The notes beneath the pieces are model-generated. The model saw only the letters and a list, made by a program, of their open reading frames with translations. It was not told where the DNA came from and did not search any database. Source: Demequina iriomotensis (GTDB lineage Bacteria; Actinomycetota; Actinomycetes; Actinomycetales; Demequinaceae). Taken from it: a stretch of DNA of 64,000 bases. Numbering within the stretch: the first letter of the stretch is position 1; each line of letters opens with the position of its first letter. Both the position numbers and the translations under genes were made by a program. The DNA lies in NCBI RefSeq assembly GCF_000971395.1, contig NZ_BBME01000017.1:91942-155941 (forward strand), given 5' to 3'. This document shows, one piece after another, positions 1-8,431 of this stretch.

Positions 1-1
1 C

Positions 2-634
2 CTCGAGCCCGCGTGGCGCAAGATGCTCGAGAAGGATCCGCGGTTGGCCGAGCTGCACGCCGACCCGTTCCTCGAGCGCGAGTGGCTCGCGGACGGCCGC
101 GACCGCATCGCGACCTACTTCACCCTCGAGAACCCGCAGCGGCTCGAGCCGGCGGGCCGCGAGGAGTTCGTCGAGCTCCAGCTCGAGGACGGGCCCCTGC
201 TGCGCGGGATCGTCGACCGCATCGACATCGCGCCCGACGGCGCGATCCGCATCGTCGACTACAAGACGGGCAAGACGCCGGACCCGCGCTGGGGCGAGAA
301 GAAGGAGCGCTTCCAGATGCGCTTCTACGCCCTGGTGATCGAGCGGCTCCGCCAGCGTCGCCCGGCCCTGCTGCAGCTGCTGTTCCTCAAGGACGGCGGC
401 CGCCTCGAGATCCGGCCCACCGAGGGCGACCTCCAGCAGATCGAGTTCGAGATCCGCGAGATCTGGGGCGAGATCACCGCCGCGGCCGAGGCGGGCAGGT
501 TCCGCACGCGCAAGTCGAAGCTGTGCGGCTGGTGCAGCTTCCAGGACGCCTGCCCCGAGTTCGGCGGCGCCGAGCGCCCGCTCGACCCGGACGCGGTCGA
601 ACGGGCGCTCGGGGTGCGGCCACTGACGGCGTAG
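2..634 (+). CDS. RecB-family PD-(D/E)XK nuclease with Fe-S cysteines (5' truncated)
   Basis: Partial gene: the reading frame is open to the window edge, so the N-terminus lies upstream. The visible part holds the PD-(D/E)XK nuclease core: an Asp in GIVDRID, the catalytic VDYKTGK strand, then a Q-x3-Y motif (QMRFYAL). Near the C-terminus is a cysteine group (CGWC...ACP) like the 4Fe-4S cluster ligands of AddB and Cas4-like nucleases. Proteins of this kind cut DNA ends; in actinomycetes a stand-alone copy (Rv2119 type) lies near trmI and the proteasome ATPase gene, and a PAC2 gene is also near here. Family assignment is firm; the specific repair role is not known. Confidence 0.85.
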   Translation, partial: LEPAWRKMLEKDPRLAELHADPFLEREWLADGRDRIATYFTLENPQRLEPAGREEFVELQLEDGPLLRGIVDRIDIAPDGAIRIVDYKTGKTPDPRWGEKKERFQMRFYALVIERLRQRRPALLQLLFLKDGGRLEIRPTEGDLQQIEFEIREIWGEITAAAEAGRFRTRKSKLCGWCSFQDACPEFGGAERPLDPDAVERALGVRPLTA

Positions 635-637
635 GCG

Positions 638-2218
638 CTACGCCTCGACGCCCGCGACCGCGGAGCTCAGCCGGCGCGAGGTGGACGCGAGGGCCTCGGC
701 GGCCGCGTTGACCTCGAGCAGGCCGGCCGTGGTGCGCACGGTGGTCTCGTTGACGGACTCGAGCGCCGAAGCGATCTCGCGGCTGCTGCCGGCAACGCGC
801 TCGGCACTCGCCGCCATCTCCGCGGTGGTGGCCGTCTGCTCCTCGACGGCCCCCGCGATGGTGGCCTGGTAGTCGGAGATCTGCCGGATGATCTCGCCGA
901 TCCGGGTGATCTCGTCCGACGCACGCTCGACGGTCGCCTGGATGCCCTGGACGCGCTCCGAGATGCCGCCGGTCGCGCGCGCGGTCTCCTGTGCGAGGTC
1001 CTTGACCTCGCCCGCCACGACGGCGAACCCTGCGCCGGCCTCACCTGCGCGGGCCGCCTCGATGGTCGCGTTGAGCGCGAGCAGGTTGGTCTGCTCGGCG
1101 ATCTGGGTGATCACCTTGACCACCGAGCCGATCTCCTCGCTCGAGGTGCCGAGCTCGATGACGGTCCTGCTCGTGGCCTCCGACACCGCGACGGCCTCGT
1201 GCGCCATCTGCGCGACGCGCTGCGCGTTCTCCGCGATCTCGGCGATCGAGCTGCCCATCTGACCGGTGGCCGACGCGATGGTGTCGATCCCGGTGCTCAC
1301 CTCGTGGGCGGCCCCGGACACCTCGGCCGTGCGATCGGTCGCACCGTGCGAGTCCCGCGACATGCCCTCGGAGGTGGCGGCCAGCGAGCTCGCGGCCTCG
1401 TCGAGCTCCGCGACGGCGGAGCGCACGCCCGCAGCCATCGCCGAGGCACGGTCCAGAGTACCGTTGAGCGCGACCGCGAGGCGCTCGAGCTCGGTGGCGC
1501 CCCGGCCCGTGTCGAGGCGTGTGTCGAGGTCGCCCGAGGCGAGCGCGGACGTCGCGGAGCCGATCGCCCGCACGATGGACCGTCCCACGAGCCATGCGAG
1601 GCCCGCGACCACGAGGAGGATCGCCAGGCCCCAGGCGGCGAGACGCGTGGCCTCCGCGATCGCGGCGGACTCGACGTCGTCGACGTAGATGCCGGAACCG
1701 ACCACCCAGCCCCACTCCGGCACGCCCGCGACGTACGAGACCTTGGGCGCGGGGTCCTCCTGGCCCGGCTTGGGCCAGTTGTAGTCGACGAAGCCGGCGC
1801 CGTCCGCCTGCACCAGGTCGACGAACTCGACGAAGATCGCCGTGCCGTCCGTGTCGGTGATGCCGCTCACGTCCGTGCCGTCGAGCTCGGGCTTGACGGG
1901 GTGCATGATCATCGTCGGGGTCTCGTCGTTGATCCAGAAGTAGTCGTCCTCGGAGTACCTCAGGTCGCGCAGCTTGGCCGCGGCGAGCTCCTGCGCCTTC
2001 TCGCGAGGCAGGTTCCCCGCCTGCTCCTCCCCCACGTAGGAGTCGACGATCTGCACGGCGAGCTCGACCACCTGCTGGGTCGCGTCCTGGCGCTCGCTGA
2101 GCATGCGGTTCTCGATCGTCACCGAGCCGAGCGTGATCAGCATGACCATGCCGACCGCGATCATCGCGACGATCGCGAGGATCCTCGCTTGGATGGAGAG
2201 GCCCTTGATGAGCGCCAT
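638..2218 (-). CDS. Methyl-accepting chemotaxis protein with single Cache sensor
   Basis: Transmembrane chemoreceptor, 526 residues. TM1 is about residues 12-33, followed by an extracytoplasmic single-Cache domain (about 34-185, with [18 protein letters not shown] and a [12 protein letters not shown] end, which bind small ligands in this family), TM2 about 192-212, HAMP, and a cytoplasmic signalling hairpin whose tip carries [19 protein letters not shown]. The signalling region couples to CheA/CheW. I chose the ATG at 2218 because AAGGA lies about 10 nt upstream; an in-frame ATG at 2260 is also possible but has no clear ribosome site. No other chemotaxis gene is in the window, so this is an orphan receptor here. 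Ligand unknown. Confidence 0.95.
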   Translation of the reverse strand: MALIKGLSIQARILAIVAMIAVGMVMLITLGSVTIENRMLSERQDATQQVVELAVQIVDSYVGEEQAGNLPREKAQELAAAKLRDLRYSEDDYFWINDETPTMIMHPVKPELDGTDVSGITDTDGTAIFVEFVDLVQADGAGFVDYNWPKPGQEDPAPKVSYVAGVPEWGWVVGSGIYVDDVESAAIAEATRLAAWGLAILLVVAGLAWLVGRSIVRAIGSATSALASGDLDTRLDTGRGATELERLAVALNGTLDRASAMAAGVRSAVAELDEAASSLAATSEGMSRDSHGATDRTAEVSGAAHEVSTGIDTIASATGQMGSSIAEIAENAQRVAQMAHEAVAVSEATSRTVIELGTSSEEIGSVVKVITQIAEQTNLLALNATIEAARAGEAGAGFAVVAGEVKDLAQETARATGGISERVQGIQATVERASDEITRIGEIIRQISDYQATIAGAVEEQTATTAEMAASAERVAGSSREIASALESVNETTVRTTAGLLEVNAAAEALASTSRRLSSAVAGVEA

Positions 2219-2289
2219 TGCCGTGGTTCCTTCCCTCAACGTGAACGTTGCGGACCCCATCGGCAGGCGCCCCGCACGTGTGAGGAGGG

Positions 2290-2310
2290 ACCGGGACCTT
2301 GGTCCCGGGT
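2290..2310 (-). terminator. Possible terminator hairpin after the HAD gene
   Basis: CCGGGACC (2291-2298) pairs with GGTCCCGG (2301-2308). It lies just past the stop codon of the HAD gene (2315) and before the chemoreceptor start. There is no U-tract, so this could be a simple stem without terminator function. Confidence 0.4.
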
Positions 2311-2314
2311 GGGC

Positions 2315-3004
2315 TCAGGCGGTCGCGCCGAACTCGTCGATCACGTGACCGTCGACCAACCGGCCGAGCGTCTCGACGTCGAGGCCGGCGAGCGACGAGA
2401 CTCGCGACAGCCCGGGCCGCTTCTCGACCGGGATGAGCCGGCGCACGCCGATGGTGGCGGCGCCCGCGGCGTGCGCCGAGCCGATTCCCGCGGGCGAGTC
2501 CTCGATCGCGACGCACCGGGTGATGTCGACGCCCAGGCGGTCGGCCGCGGTGAGGTACGGCTCGGGATGAGGCTTGCCGTGCGTGACCTGGTCCCCCGTC
2601 ACCACCACCGCGAAGGCGTCCGGGGCGCGCGACACGAAGGCGTCGGCCAGCATCGAGTAGGACATCGTCACCAGGGCGCACGGGATGCCCGCGGTCACCA
2701 CGGCGTCCAGGAGGGCCCGCGCATCGTCCATCCACGGGGTGCGCTCGCGCACCTGCGCCGTGACGCGCCCCAGGAGGTACGTGATGACCTCGTCGGGCTC
2801 GAGGTCCACGCCGCGCTCGATGAGCAGCTGCGCCGAGACGAGCAGCGGGTTGCCCACGAGTTGGAGCCCGTCCTCGTGGGTCCAGCCGACGCCGAAGCTG
2901 CGGCACAGCTCGGTCTCCGCCGCGATCCAGTAGGGCTCGGAGTCGATGAGCGTGCCATCCATGTCCCACAGCACGGCGTCCGGGAGAGTCGCCTTCTCAT
3001 TCAT
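2315..3004 (-). CDS. HAD-superfamily phosphatase (beta-phosphoglucomutase-like)
   Basis: 229-residue cytosolic hydrolase. Motif I is WDMDGTLIDSE (nucleophile Asp14, acid Asp16); the helical cap with TPWMDDARALLDAV follows; motif II is in ALVTMS, motif III Lys in THGKPHPEPYL and motif IV in VAIEDSPAGI. This layout is that of HAD subfamily IA, which removes phosphate from small sugar or nucleotide phosphates; the substrate cannot be read from sequence. Start ATG at 3004 is supported by a -10 box TAGACT on the minus strand (3018-3013), 8 nt upstream, giving a leaderless transcript. It is divergent from the PAC2 gene. A copy of the dispersed GCATCGTCC motif sits at 2721-2729 and encodes Asp-Asp-Ala. 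Confidence 0.9.
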   Translation of the reverse strand: MNEKATLPDAVLWDMDGTLIDSEPYWIAAETELCRSFGVGWTHEDGLQLVGNPLLVSAQLLIERGVDLEPDEVITYLLGRVTAQVRERTPWMDDARALLDAVVTAGIPCALVTMSYSMLADAFVSRAPDAFAVVVTGDQVTHGKPHPEPYLTAADRLGVDITRCVAIEDSPAGIGSAHAAGAATIGVRRLIPVEKRPGLSRVSSLAGLDVETLGRLVDGHVIDEFGATA

Positions 3005-3028
3005 ATGGGCCGAGTCTAGGCTGGCCGG
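3005..3028. promoter_or_regulatory. 24-bp divergent promoter with overlapping -10 boxes
   Basis: The whole gap between the HAD and PAC2 start codons is 24 bp. It contains TAGGCT on the plus strand (3017-3022, 6 nt before the PAC2 ATG) and TAGACT on the minus strand (3018-3013, 8 nt before the HAD ATG). The two boxes share the TA at 3017-3018, so RNA polymerase could probably use only one at a time. No ribosome site fits in the gap, so both messages should be leaderless. Confidence 0.7.
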
Positions 3029-3895
3029 ATGACGCACGAGAGCGATCCCGCCGCCCTGGCCGCCGACCAGTCCGTGATGATCGCGGCGTTCGAGGGCTGG
3101 AACGATGCCGGCTCCGCGGCCTCCTCCGCGCTCGACCACCTCGCGCGGATGTGGAAGGCGCGGGAGTATGCGACGCTCGACCCCGAGGAGTACCACGACT
3201 TCCAGGTGAGCCGCCCGACCATCCAGTCGGTGGGCGGCGGCGACCGCGTGATCTCGTGGCCGGGCACCGTGGTGTCGACCGCCACGGGACCGTGGGTGGG
3301 CGACCGCGAGATCGCGCTGGTGCGGGGCATCGAGCCCTCGATGCGGTGGCGGAGGTTCTGCCGCGAGATCCTCGACTACGCCGAGGACCTCGACGTGCAC
3401 ACGCTCATCACGTGCGGGGCGCTGCTCGTCGATGCGCCGCACACGCGCCCGCTGCCCACGTTCGTCACCACGGAGGACGACCGCGCGGGCAAGGCGTTCG
3501 ACCTCGAGCGCTCGGACTACGAGGGCCCGATCGGCGTGCTCGGCGTGCTGGGCCATGAGGCCGCGCTGCGCGGGATCACCGTCGTGTCGGTGTGGGTGGG
3601 CGTGCCCCACTACATCGCGCACCCGCCGAGCCCCAAGGCGACCATCGCGATCCTGTCCCAGCTCGAGCGGTTCCTGGGCGAGCCCATCGACCTCGACGAT
3701 CTTCCGGAGGAGCTCGAGGCGTGGCAGCACGGCGCCGACGAGCTGACGGAGGAGGACGAGGAGATCGCCGCGCACGTCGAGCAGCTCGAGTCCGTCATGG
3801 ACGAGACGAGCCTGCCCGAGGCCTCGGGCGACGCGATCGCCGCGGAGTTCGAGAAGTTCCTGCGCCGCCGCGATCTGGGCAACGGCAAGGCGTAG
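3029..3895 (+). CDS. PAC2-family protein
   Basis: 288 residues. The start has the family pattern (VMIAAFEGWNDAG), followed by HDFQVSRPTIQ and LITCGALLVDAPHTRP; the last 90 residues are acidic and helical. PAC2 in eukaryotes is a proteasome assembly chaperone; bacterial and archaeal members are purine-phosphorylase-fold proteins of unproven role, and in actinomycetes the gene (Rv2125 type) lies near proteasome genes. Here it is transcribed divergently from a HAD gene by a leaderless promoter. It ends 10 nt before the hairpin made by two copies of the dispersed motif and converges on uppP. Confidence 0.85.
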   Translation: MTHESDPAALAADQSVMIAAFEGWNDAGSAASSALDHLARMWKAREYATLDPEEYHDFQVSRPTIQSVGGGDRVISWPGTVVSTATGPWVGDREIALVRGIEPSMRWRRFCREILDYAEDLDVHTLITCGALLVDAPHTRPLPTFVTTEDDRAGKAFDLERSDYEGPIGVLGVLGHEAALRGITVVSVWVGVPHYIAHPPSPKATIAILSQLERFLGEPIDLDDLPEELEAWQHGADELTEEDEEIAAHVEQLESVMDETSLPEASGDAIAAEFEKFLRRRDLGNGKA

Positions 3896-3904
3896 CCGCC
3901 TGCC

Positions 3905-3932
3905 GCATCGTCCGGTCGGGCCGGGACGATGC
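3905..3932. terminator. Hairpin of two dispersed-motif copies between convergent genes
   Basis: GCATCGTCC (3905-3913) and GGACGATGC (3924-3932) form a 9-bp inverted repeat between the ends of the PAC2 gene and uppP. The position suggests a bidirectional terminator, although there is no U-tract. The arms are exact copies of the 9-mer scattered through the window. Confidence 0.65.
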
Positions 3933-3937
3933 GCGGG

Positions 3938-4801
3938 TCAGGTCGCGCTGATGGCCCCCGCCGCGAGCAGGCCCACGATCACGCCGGAGAAGGCGAAGCG
4001 GTAGATCACGAACGGCGTGTAGCTGTGGTGCGAGATCAGGCGCAGGAACCACACGATCACCGCGTAGCCGACGCCGAAGGCGACCACGGTCGCGATCGCG
4101 GTGTTGATCAGGCCCGCAGCGCCGGGCTCGTTGAGCGTGTCCCACTCGGTGAGGAGCTCGAAGACGCCGGAGCCGAGGACCGCGGGGATCGCGAGCAGGA
4201 ACGACACGCGCGCCGCCGCCTCGCGCGTCATGCCCAGCAGCAGACCCATCGAGATGGTGCCGCCCGAGCGCGAGACGCCGGGGATGAGCGCCATGGCCTG
4301 CGCGAAGCCGAGCAGGATGCCGTCCTTGATGGTGAGGTCCTCGAGGTTGCGCCGCTTGGAGCCGATGCGGTCCGCGAACCACAGCACGGCCGCGAAGGCC
4401 GCGAGCACGAACGCCGTGATGTAGAGGTTGCGCAGGCTCGTCTCGATGACGTCCTTGAACAGCACGCCCAGGATCACGATGGGGAACGAGCCGAGGATCA
4501 CGTACCAGCCCATGCGCGCATCGTGATCGGGCGCCAGGATGGTGCGCTGCTTCCAGCCCGCTGCCGTCGAGTCGAGCAGCGCGCGGAACCACGCCGCGAT
4601 GATGCGGGTGATGTCCTTCCAGAAGTAGACGAGCACGGCGGCCTCGGTGCCGATCTGGATGATCGCGGTGAACGCGGCTCCCGGGTCCTCGCCGTGAGGG
4701 AGCAGCGCGCCGATGACGCGGATGTGCGCGCTCGAGGAGATCGGCAGGAACTCCGTGAGACCCTGCACCAGCCCGAGGATGACCGCTTCCCACCAACCCA
4801 T
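3938..4801 (-). CDS. uppP: Undecaprenyl-diphosphatase
   Basis: 287-residue multi-pass membrane enzyme that dephosphorylates undecaprenyl diphosphate on the outer side of the membrane, recycling the lipid carrier for peptidoglycan and other wall polymers. The two catalytic signatures are present: GLTEFLPISSSAH near the N-terminus (Glu17, Ser22-24) and PGVSRSGGT in the second half, each between hydrophobic helices. Length fits the BacA/UppP family. Start ATG at 4801 is supported by a minus-strand TAGTGT box (4814-4809) 7 nt upstream, again leaderless. Divergent from the aldo/keto reductase. A longer upstream reading frame exists but has no family similarity. Confidence 0.96.
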   Translation of the reverse strand: MGWWEAVILGLVQGLTEFLPISSSAHIRVIGALLPHGEDPGAAFTAIIQIGTEAAVLVYFWKDITRIIAAWFRALLDSTAAGWKQRTILAPDHDARMGWYVILGSFPIVILGVLFKDVIETSLRNLYITAFVLAAFAAVLWFADRIGSKRRNLEDLTIKDGILLGFAQAMALIPGVSRSGGTISMGLLLGMTREAAARVSFLLAIPAVLGSGVFELLTEWDTLNEPGAAGLINTAIATVVAFGVGYAVIVWFLRLISHHSYTPFVIYRFAFSGVIVGLLAAGAISAT

Positions 4802-4867
4802 GGCGGCAACACTAGCGCCCGCGCGTCGCGCCCCGGTCTGGCGGCGCACCTTCGATAGCGTCTCCCC

Positions 4868-5830
4868 ATGCAGCGCGCTCGGTTCGGCACCACGGGTCTT
4901 GAGGTGTCCCGCGTCGCGCTCGGCACCATGACGTGGAGCCGCGACACCGACGCGGAGCAGGCCGGCGGCCAGCTCGACGCCTTCCTCGACGCGGGCGGCA
5001 CGCTGCTCGACACGGCCGCGTCGTACGCGGACGGCGGCTCCGAGTCGCTCATCGGTCGGCTGCTCGGCGGCTCGGTGTCGCGCGCGGACGTGCAGATCTG
5101 CACCAAGGCGGGCATCCGCCGCACCGCCTTGGGCGGCGTCGTCGACGCCTCGCGCGACACGATGCTCGACACCCTCGACGCCTCGCTGCGGCGGCTCGGC
5201 ACGGACCACGTCGACCTATGGCTCGTGCACCAGCACGATGCGGCGACGCCCCTGGACGAGACCCTCCACGCGCTCGAGATCGCGGTCAACAGCGGCCGCG
5301 CGCGCTACGTCGGCGTCTCGAACTTCCCCGGCTGGGCGACCGCGCGCATCGCGACGCTGGCCGACCGCCGGCCGTCGCTCGCGGCCACGCAGGTCGAGTA
5401 CTCCCTGCTCCAGCGCGGCATCGAGCGCGAGGTCGCTCCGGCGGCCGCCGCGCTCGGGCTCGGCGTGATGGCCTGGTCGCCCCTGGGACGCGGCGTGCTC
5501 ACGGGCAAGTACCGCACCGCGATCCCGGCGGACTCGCGCGCGGCCTCCGAGCACCTGTCGGGATTCGTCGAGCCCTACCTCGACGAGCGGGCCGGCGCGA
5601 TCGTCGAGGCGCTGGCGATCGCCTCCGAGGGGCTCGGCGTCACGGCGCAGGAGACCGCCCTCGCGTGGGTCCTGGCCCAGCCGTTCATCGCGACCGCGGT
5701 CGTGGGGGCCCGCACCGCGGAGCAGCTCCACGCGTCGCTCGCGGCCGCCTCGCTCACGCTGCCACCCGCCATCGTCGACGCGCTCGACGAGGTCTCCGCC
5801 ATCGAGCTCGGATACCCGGAGCGCCGATGA
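4868..5830 (+). CDS. Aldo/keto reductase
   Basis: 320-residue cytosolic NADPH-dependent oxidoreductase of the (beta/alpha)8 AKR fold. The catalytic tetrad can be placed at Asp48, Tyr53 (LLDTAASY), Lys80 (ICTKAGI) and His121 (LWLVHQHD). The C-terminal cofactor region includes WSPLGRGVLTGKY and the AVVGARTAEQ segment that binds the 2'-phosphate of NADPH. Substrate is unknown. A TAGCGT box at 4856-4861 lies 6 nt before the ATG. The gene is divergent from uppP, in an arrangement common in actinomycetes. Confidence 0.93.
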   Translation: MQRARFGTTGLEVSRVALGTMTWSRDTDAEQAGGQLDAFLDAGGTLLDTAASYADGGSESLIGRLLGGSVSRADVQICTKAGIRRTALGGVVDASRDTMLDTLDASLRRLGTDHVDLWLVHQHDAATPLDETLHALEIAVNSGRARYVGVSNFPGWATARIATLADRRPSLAATQVEYSLLQRGIEREVAPAAAALGLGVMAWSPLGRGVLTGKYRTAIPADSRAASEHLSGFVEPYLDERAGAIVEALAIASEGLGVTAQETALAWVLAQPFIATAVVGARTAEQLHASLAAASLTLPPAIVDALDEVSAIELGYPERR

Positions 5831-5897
5831 TCACGGCGCGCACGGGCCTCGTCGAGACCGGACCGTGCGCGCGCCGCGCGATCGTGCGCGGGGACCG

Positions 5898-6203
5898 TCA
5901 GCGGAGCTGGAAGTCGTCGAGGTCGTCGTCCAGCACGTCCTCGTCCTCGCCCGCGTGGGCGTCCAGCGCATCGTCCTCGTCGTCGTCCGGCTCCTCGAGC
6001 TCGACGTCGTCGAGCAGCATCGGGAGCGTCTCGCCGTACTCCACGTCGAGGACGGCCTCGTACCGGTCGAACGCGTCCGCGAGCGCGTCGTACGCGTCGT
6101 CGACCGAGGCGTCCTCGTCGCCGCGACGCGCCAGGATCGCGGCGAGGTGCTCCTCGTATGCCGCGACCAACAGCCTCAGCGCCTCATGCGCGTTCGAGTC
6201 CAT
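5898..6203 (-). CDS. Small acidic protein of unknown function
   Basis: 101 residues. The first half is helical (HEALRLLVAAYEEHLAAIL), the second half very acidic with runs of Asp and Glu (DDVELEEPDDDEDD). No family was recognised. Start ATG at 6203 is preferred over 6254 because a minus-strand TAACGT box (6216-6211) lies 7 nt upstream. A dispersed-motif copy at 5968-5976 encodes part of an Asp-Asp-Ala. It is divergent from the DUF5703 gene, and the two small proteins commonly neighbour each other in related actinomycetes (from memory, not checked). Confidence 0.75.
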   Translation of the reverse strand: MDSNAHEALRLLVAAYEEHLAAILARRGDEDASVDDAYDALADAFDRYEAVLDVEYGETLPMLLDDVELEEPDDDEDDALDAHAGEDEDVLDDDLDDFQLR

Positions 6204-6245
6204 GGCTATGACGTTACCTGCGGAGCAGGTTGAATGGGAGGCGAG

Positions 6246-6503
6246 ATGAACCACGACTCACACCGCACCGCCCACATCGTCACTCCGACGCGCCGCGTGC
6301 CGTCGGCGGACAGCCGCTACGACTGGCGCGTGGTCGACATCCCGGTGGAGATCACCCGCGCGGAGCAACGGGCGCTGCTCACCGAGCAGGCCGAGTACGG
6401 CCGGTGGGAGCTCATCCGCTCGCAACGGTTCGTGGGCGGGGCAAGACGCGTGTGGCTGCGCCGCCGCGTGATGAACGTGCGCCGCACCGACGACGCGGCC
6501 TGA
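6246..6503 (+). CDS. DUF5703 family protein
   Basis: 85 residues. The conserved core is YDWRVVDIP followed by RALLTEQAEYGRWEL and the basic stretch GARRVWLRRRVM, the pattern of DUF5703, a short actinomycete-only family without known function. The basic C-terminus could bind nucleic acid or membrane, but this is a guess. GGGAGG lies about 6 nt before the ATG at 6246, which decides the start over an upstream ATG at 6234. The stop codon is followed at once by the motif hairpin at 6504-6531. Confidence 0.85.
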   Translation: MNHDSHRTAHIVTPTRRVPSADSRYDWRVVDIPVEITRAEQRALLTEQAEYGRWELIRSQRFVGGARRVWLRRRVMNVRRTDDAA

Positions 6504-6531
6504 GCATCGTCCTCCCGCGGCGGGACGATGC
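6504..6531. terminator. Hairpin of two dispersed-motif copies
   Basis: GCATCGTCC (6504-6512) starts directly after the stop codon of the DUF5703 gene and pairs with GGACGATGC (6523-6531), 6 bp before the end of the convergent acetyltransferase gene. It is a second example of the pair-as-terminator arrangement seen at 3905-3932, with the same downstream bases (GCGGGTCAG). Confidence 0.65.
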
Positions 6532-6536
6532 GCGGG

Positions 6537-7127
6537 TCAGACGGGCGGGGCCAGGGTCGCCCAGCGCTCGTCGACGCGGTATCCGATGCGCGCGTTCGCG
6601 GCGAGGATCGCTGCGTTCTCCGCAGCACCTCCGGTGCGGAAGGTCGCCACGCCGTCGTGCGTGAGCGCGAGCACCGATGCGGCCTTGACCGCCGCACCTA
6701 GCCCCCTCCCCCGATGCGCGCGGGCGACCACGGTGAAGTCGGTCTCCGCGCGCGACCCGTCGACGTCCACATAGGTGAGCGCGACCAACCGGTCCGCGGG
6801 GTCGATCACCCCCCATGCCCGTCGCGCCGCGCTGATCCCTGCGGCCTCGCGGGTCAGCGGCACGTGCCGGGTGGCGACGCCTCCCGGGTAGTCCTCGCGG
6901 GTCGCCGCATCGAGCGCGAGGACCGCGTCGACGTCGCCGGGGCCGAGCTCACGCAGGTCGCCCAGGCCGCGCGCACCACCAGCCAGCACCCTCAACGCAT
7001 CGAGGTCCACCCGACCGGCATCGAGCCGCGCGCCCCACGAGCGTGCCACCACCGTCCAACCGTCGGCGAGGCGGTCCGCCACCCGCGCATCGTCCTCCCG
7101 CGCGACCAGGACGTCAGCAGTCCGCAA
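6537..7127 (-). CDS. GNAT-family N-acetyltransferase
   Basis: 196 residues. The acetyl-CoA binding motif A is VVARAHRGRGLGAAVK, preceded by strands that end in TDFTVV and followed by AENAAILAANARIGYR, the usual motif B. The acyl acceptor is unknown. The start is a TTG at 7127 with GAGG a few bases upstream, overlapping the end of the M20 peptidase gene by 14 bp, so translation is probably coupled. The N-terminal 60 residues are poorly conserved and include a dispersed-motif copy at 7087-7095 (Glu-Asp-Asp-Ala). Confidence 0.85.
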   Translation of the reverse strand: MRTADVLVAREDDARVADRLADGWTVVARSWGARLDAGRVDLDALRVLAGGARGLGDLRELGPGDVDAVLALDAATREDYPGGVATRHVPLTREAAGISAARRAWGVIDPADRLVALTYVDVDGSRAETDFTVVARAHRGRGLGAAVKAASVLALTHDGVATFRTGGAAENAAILAANARIGYRVDERWATLAPPV

Positions 7128-8412
7128 GGAACCTCACCATCACGTCGGTGCCGAACTCGAGCGAGTCGATCGGCACGCGCTCGTCGATCCCGTGGAACAG
7201 CCCGGGGAAGTCGAGCTCGGGGGGCAGACGCAGCGGCGCGAAGCCGTAGCCCGCGATGCCCAGCTGCGCGAGGTGCTTGTTGTCCGTGCCGCCCATCATC
7301 GTGTACGGGAGCACGATCGCGTCCGGGTCGTCGAACGTCACGGCCTCGATGGCCTTGTGCACCAGCGGCACGTCGAAGGGCAGCTCGATCGACGGCTCGG
7401 TGATGTACTGCTCGACCTTGACGTGCGTGCCCGCGAGCTCCTCGATGGTGCGCAGCACCTGCTCCTGCTGGCCGTGGAGGAAGCGCGAGTCGACGAAGCC
7501 GCCGGCCGTGTCCGGGATGACGTTGACCTTGTAGCCGGCGTCCATCATCGTCGGGTTCGAGGTGTTGCGCAGCGACGCCTCGACCATCCTGCCCACGGCG
7601 CCCAGGCCCGCCACCAGCGCGTCGACCGTCGCCGGATCGTCGGCGTAGTCGATCCCCAGCAGGTCGGCGGTGCCCCGCAGGAGGTGCTCCGAGGTGGGCG
7701 AGATCTCCATGGGCCACTCGTACGCGCCGATGCGGGCCATGGCGCCGCCGAGGTGGGCGACCGCGTTGTCGTGGTGCACCAGCGATCCATGACCCTGGAC
7801 GCCGGAGGCCGCGAGGCGCAGCCACTGCATGCCCTTCTCCCCCGTCTGGAACAGGTACACGCGCCGCCCGGCGACCTGGATCGAGAAGCCGCCGACCTCG
7901 GAGACCGCCTCGGTGGCGCCGCGGAAGTCGTCGGGGTGATTCTCGACCATCCACTTGGCGCCGCGATGGCCACCGTGCTCCTCGTCGGCGAAGAACGCGA
8001 GGACGACGTCGCGGGCAGGCTTCACGCCGGCCGCGACCATGCGTCCGACCGCCGCCAGGTACATCGCGTCGACGCCCTTCATGTCGACGGCGCCGCGCCC
8101 CCAGATCATGCCCTCCTTGACCTCGGCGCCGAACGGGTCGACCGTCCAGTCCTCCGGGAAGGCGGGCACCACATCGAGGTGGCCGTGCAGCACGAGCGGC
8201 GGACGGGTGCGGTCCGCGCCCTCCCACAGCGCGGTGAGCGAGGCGCGCCCGGGCTCGGACTCGCGGATCACCGGCTCCAGCCCCAGGCCGCTGAGGTACG
8301 TCGCGACGTACTCCGCTGCGGCGCGCTCGCCGGGGCCCTCCGCGTCGCCGTAGTTCGAGGTGTCGATGCGCATGAGGTCTCGCGCGAGGCGGACCACGTC
8401 GGACTCGGTCAT
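7114..8412 (-). CDS. M20-family metallopeptidase
   Basis: 432-residue zinc hydrolase of the M20/M25/M40 type (dipeptidase, deacylase or carboxypeptidase). Metal and catalytic residues: His78-x-Asp80 (LHGHLDVVPA), bridging Asp110 (GRGAVDMKG), the catalytic Glu144 and ligand Glu145 (FADEEHGG), and a late His in the MMGGTDNKHL segment. A dimerisation domain lies between. The substrate is not evident. A minus-strand TAGCCT box (8425-8420) sits 7 nt before the ATG, so the message is leaderless. It is followed by the overlapping acetyltransferase gene, forming a two-gene operon. Confidence 0.93.
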   Translation of the reverse strand: MTESDVVRLARDLMRIDTSNYGDAEGPGERAAAEYVATYLSGLGLEPVIRESEPGRASLTALWEGADRTRPPLVLHGHLDVVPAFPEDWTVDPFGAEVKEGMIWGRGAVDMKGVDAMYLAAVGRMVAAGVKPARDVVLAFFADEEHGGHRGAKWMVENHPDDFRGATEAVSEVGGFSIQVAGRRVYLFQTGEKGMQWLRLAASGVQGHGSLVHHDNAVAHLGGAMARIGAYEWPMEISPTSEHLLRGTADLLGIDYADDPATVDALVAGLGAVGRMVEASLRNTSNPTMMDAGYKVNVIPDTAGGFVDSRFLHGQQEQVLRTIEELAGTHVKVEQYITEPSIELPFDVPLVHKAIEAVTFDDPDAIVLPYTMMGGTDNKHLAQLGIAGYGFAPLRLPPELDFPGLFHGIDERVPIDSLEFGTDVMVRFLADC

Positions 8413-8431
8413 GCGGACCAGGCTAGCGGCC

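Noticed and set aside
1041..2969. Long open frames opposite or beside the chemoreceptor and many other genes (several over 300 codons)
   Set aside because: They are compositional shadows in GC-rich DNA: Arg/Ala/Pro-rich, no family pattern, and fully covered by genes with clear motifs.
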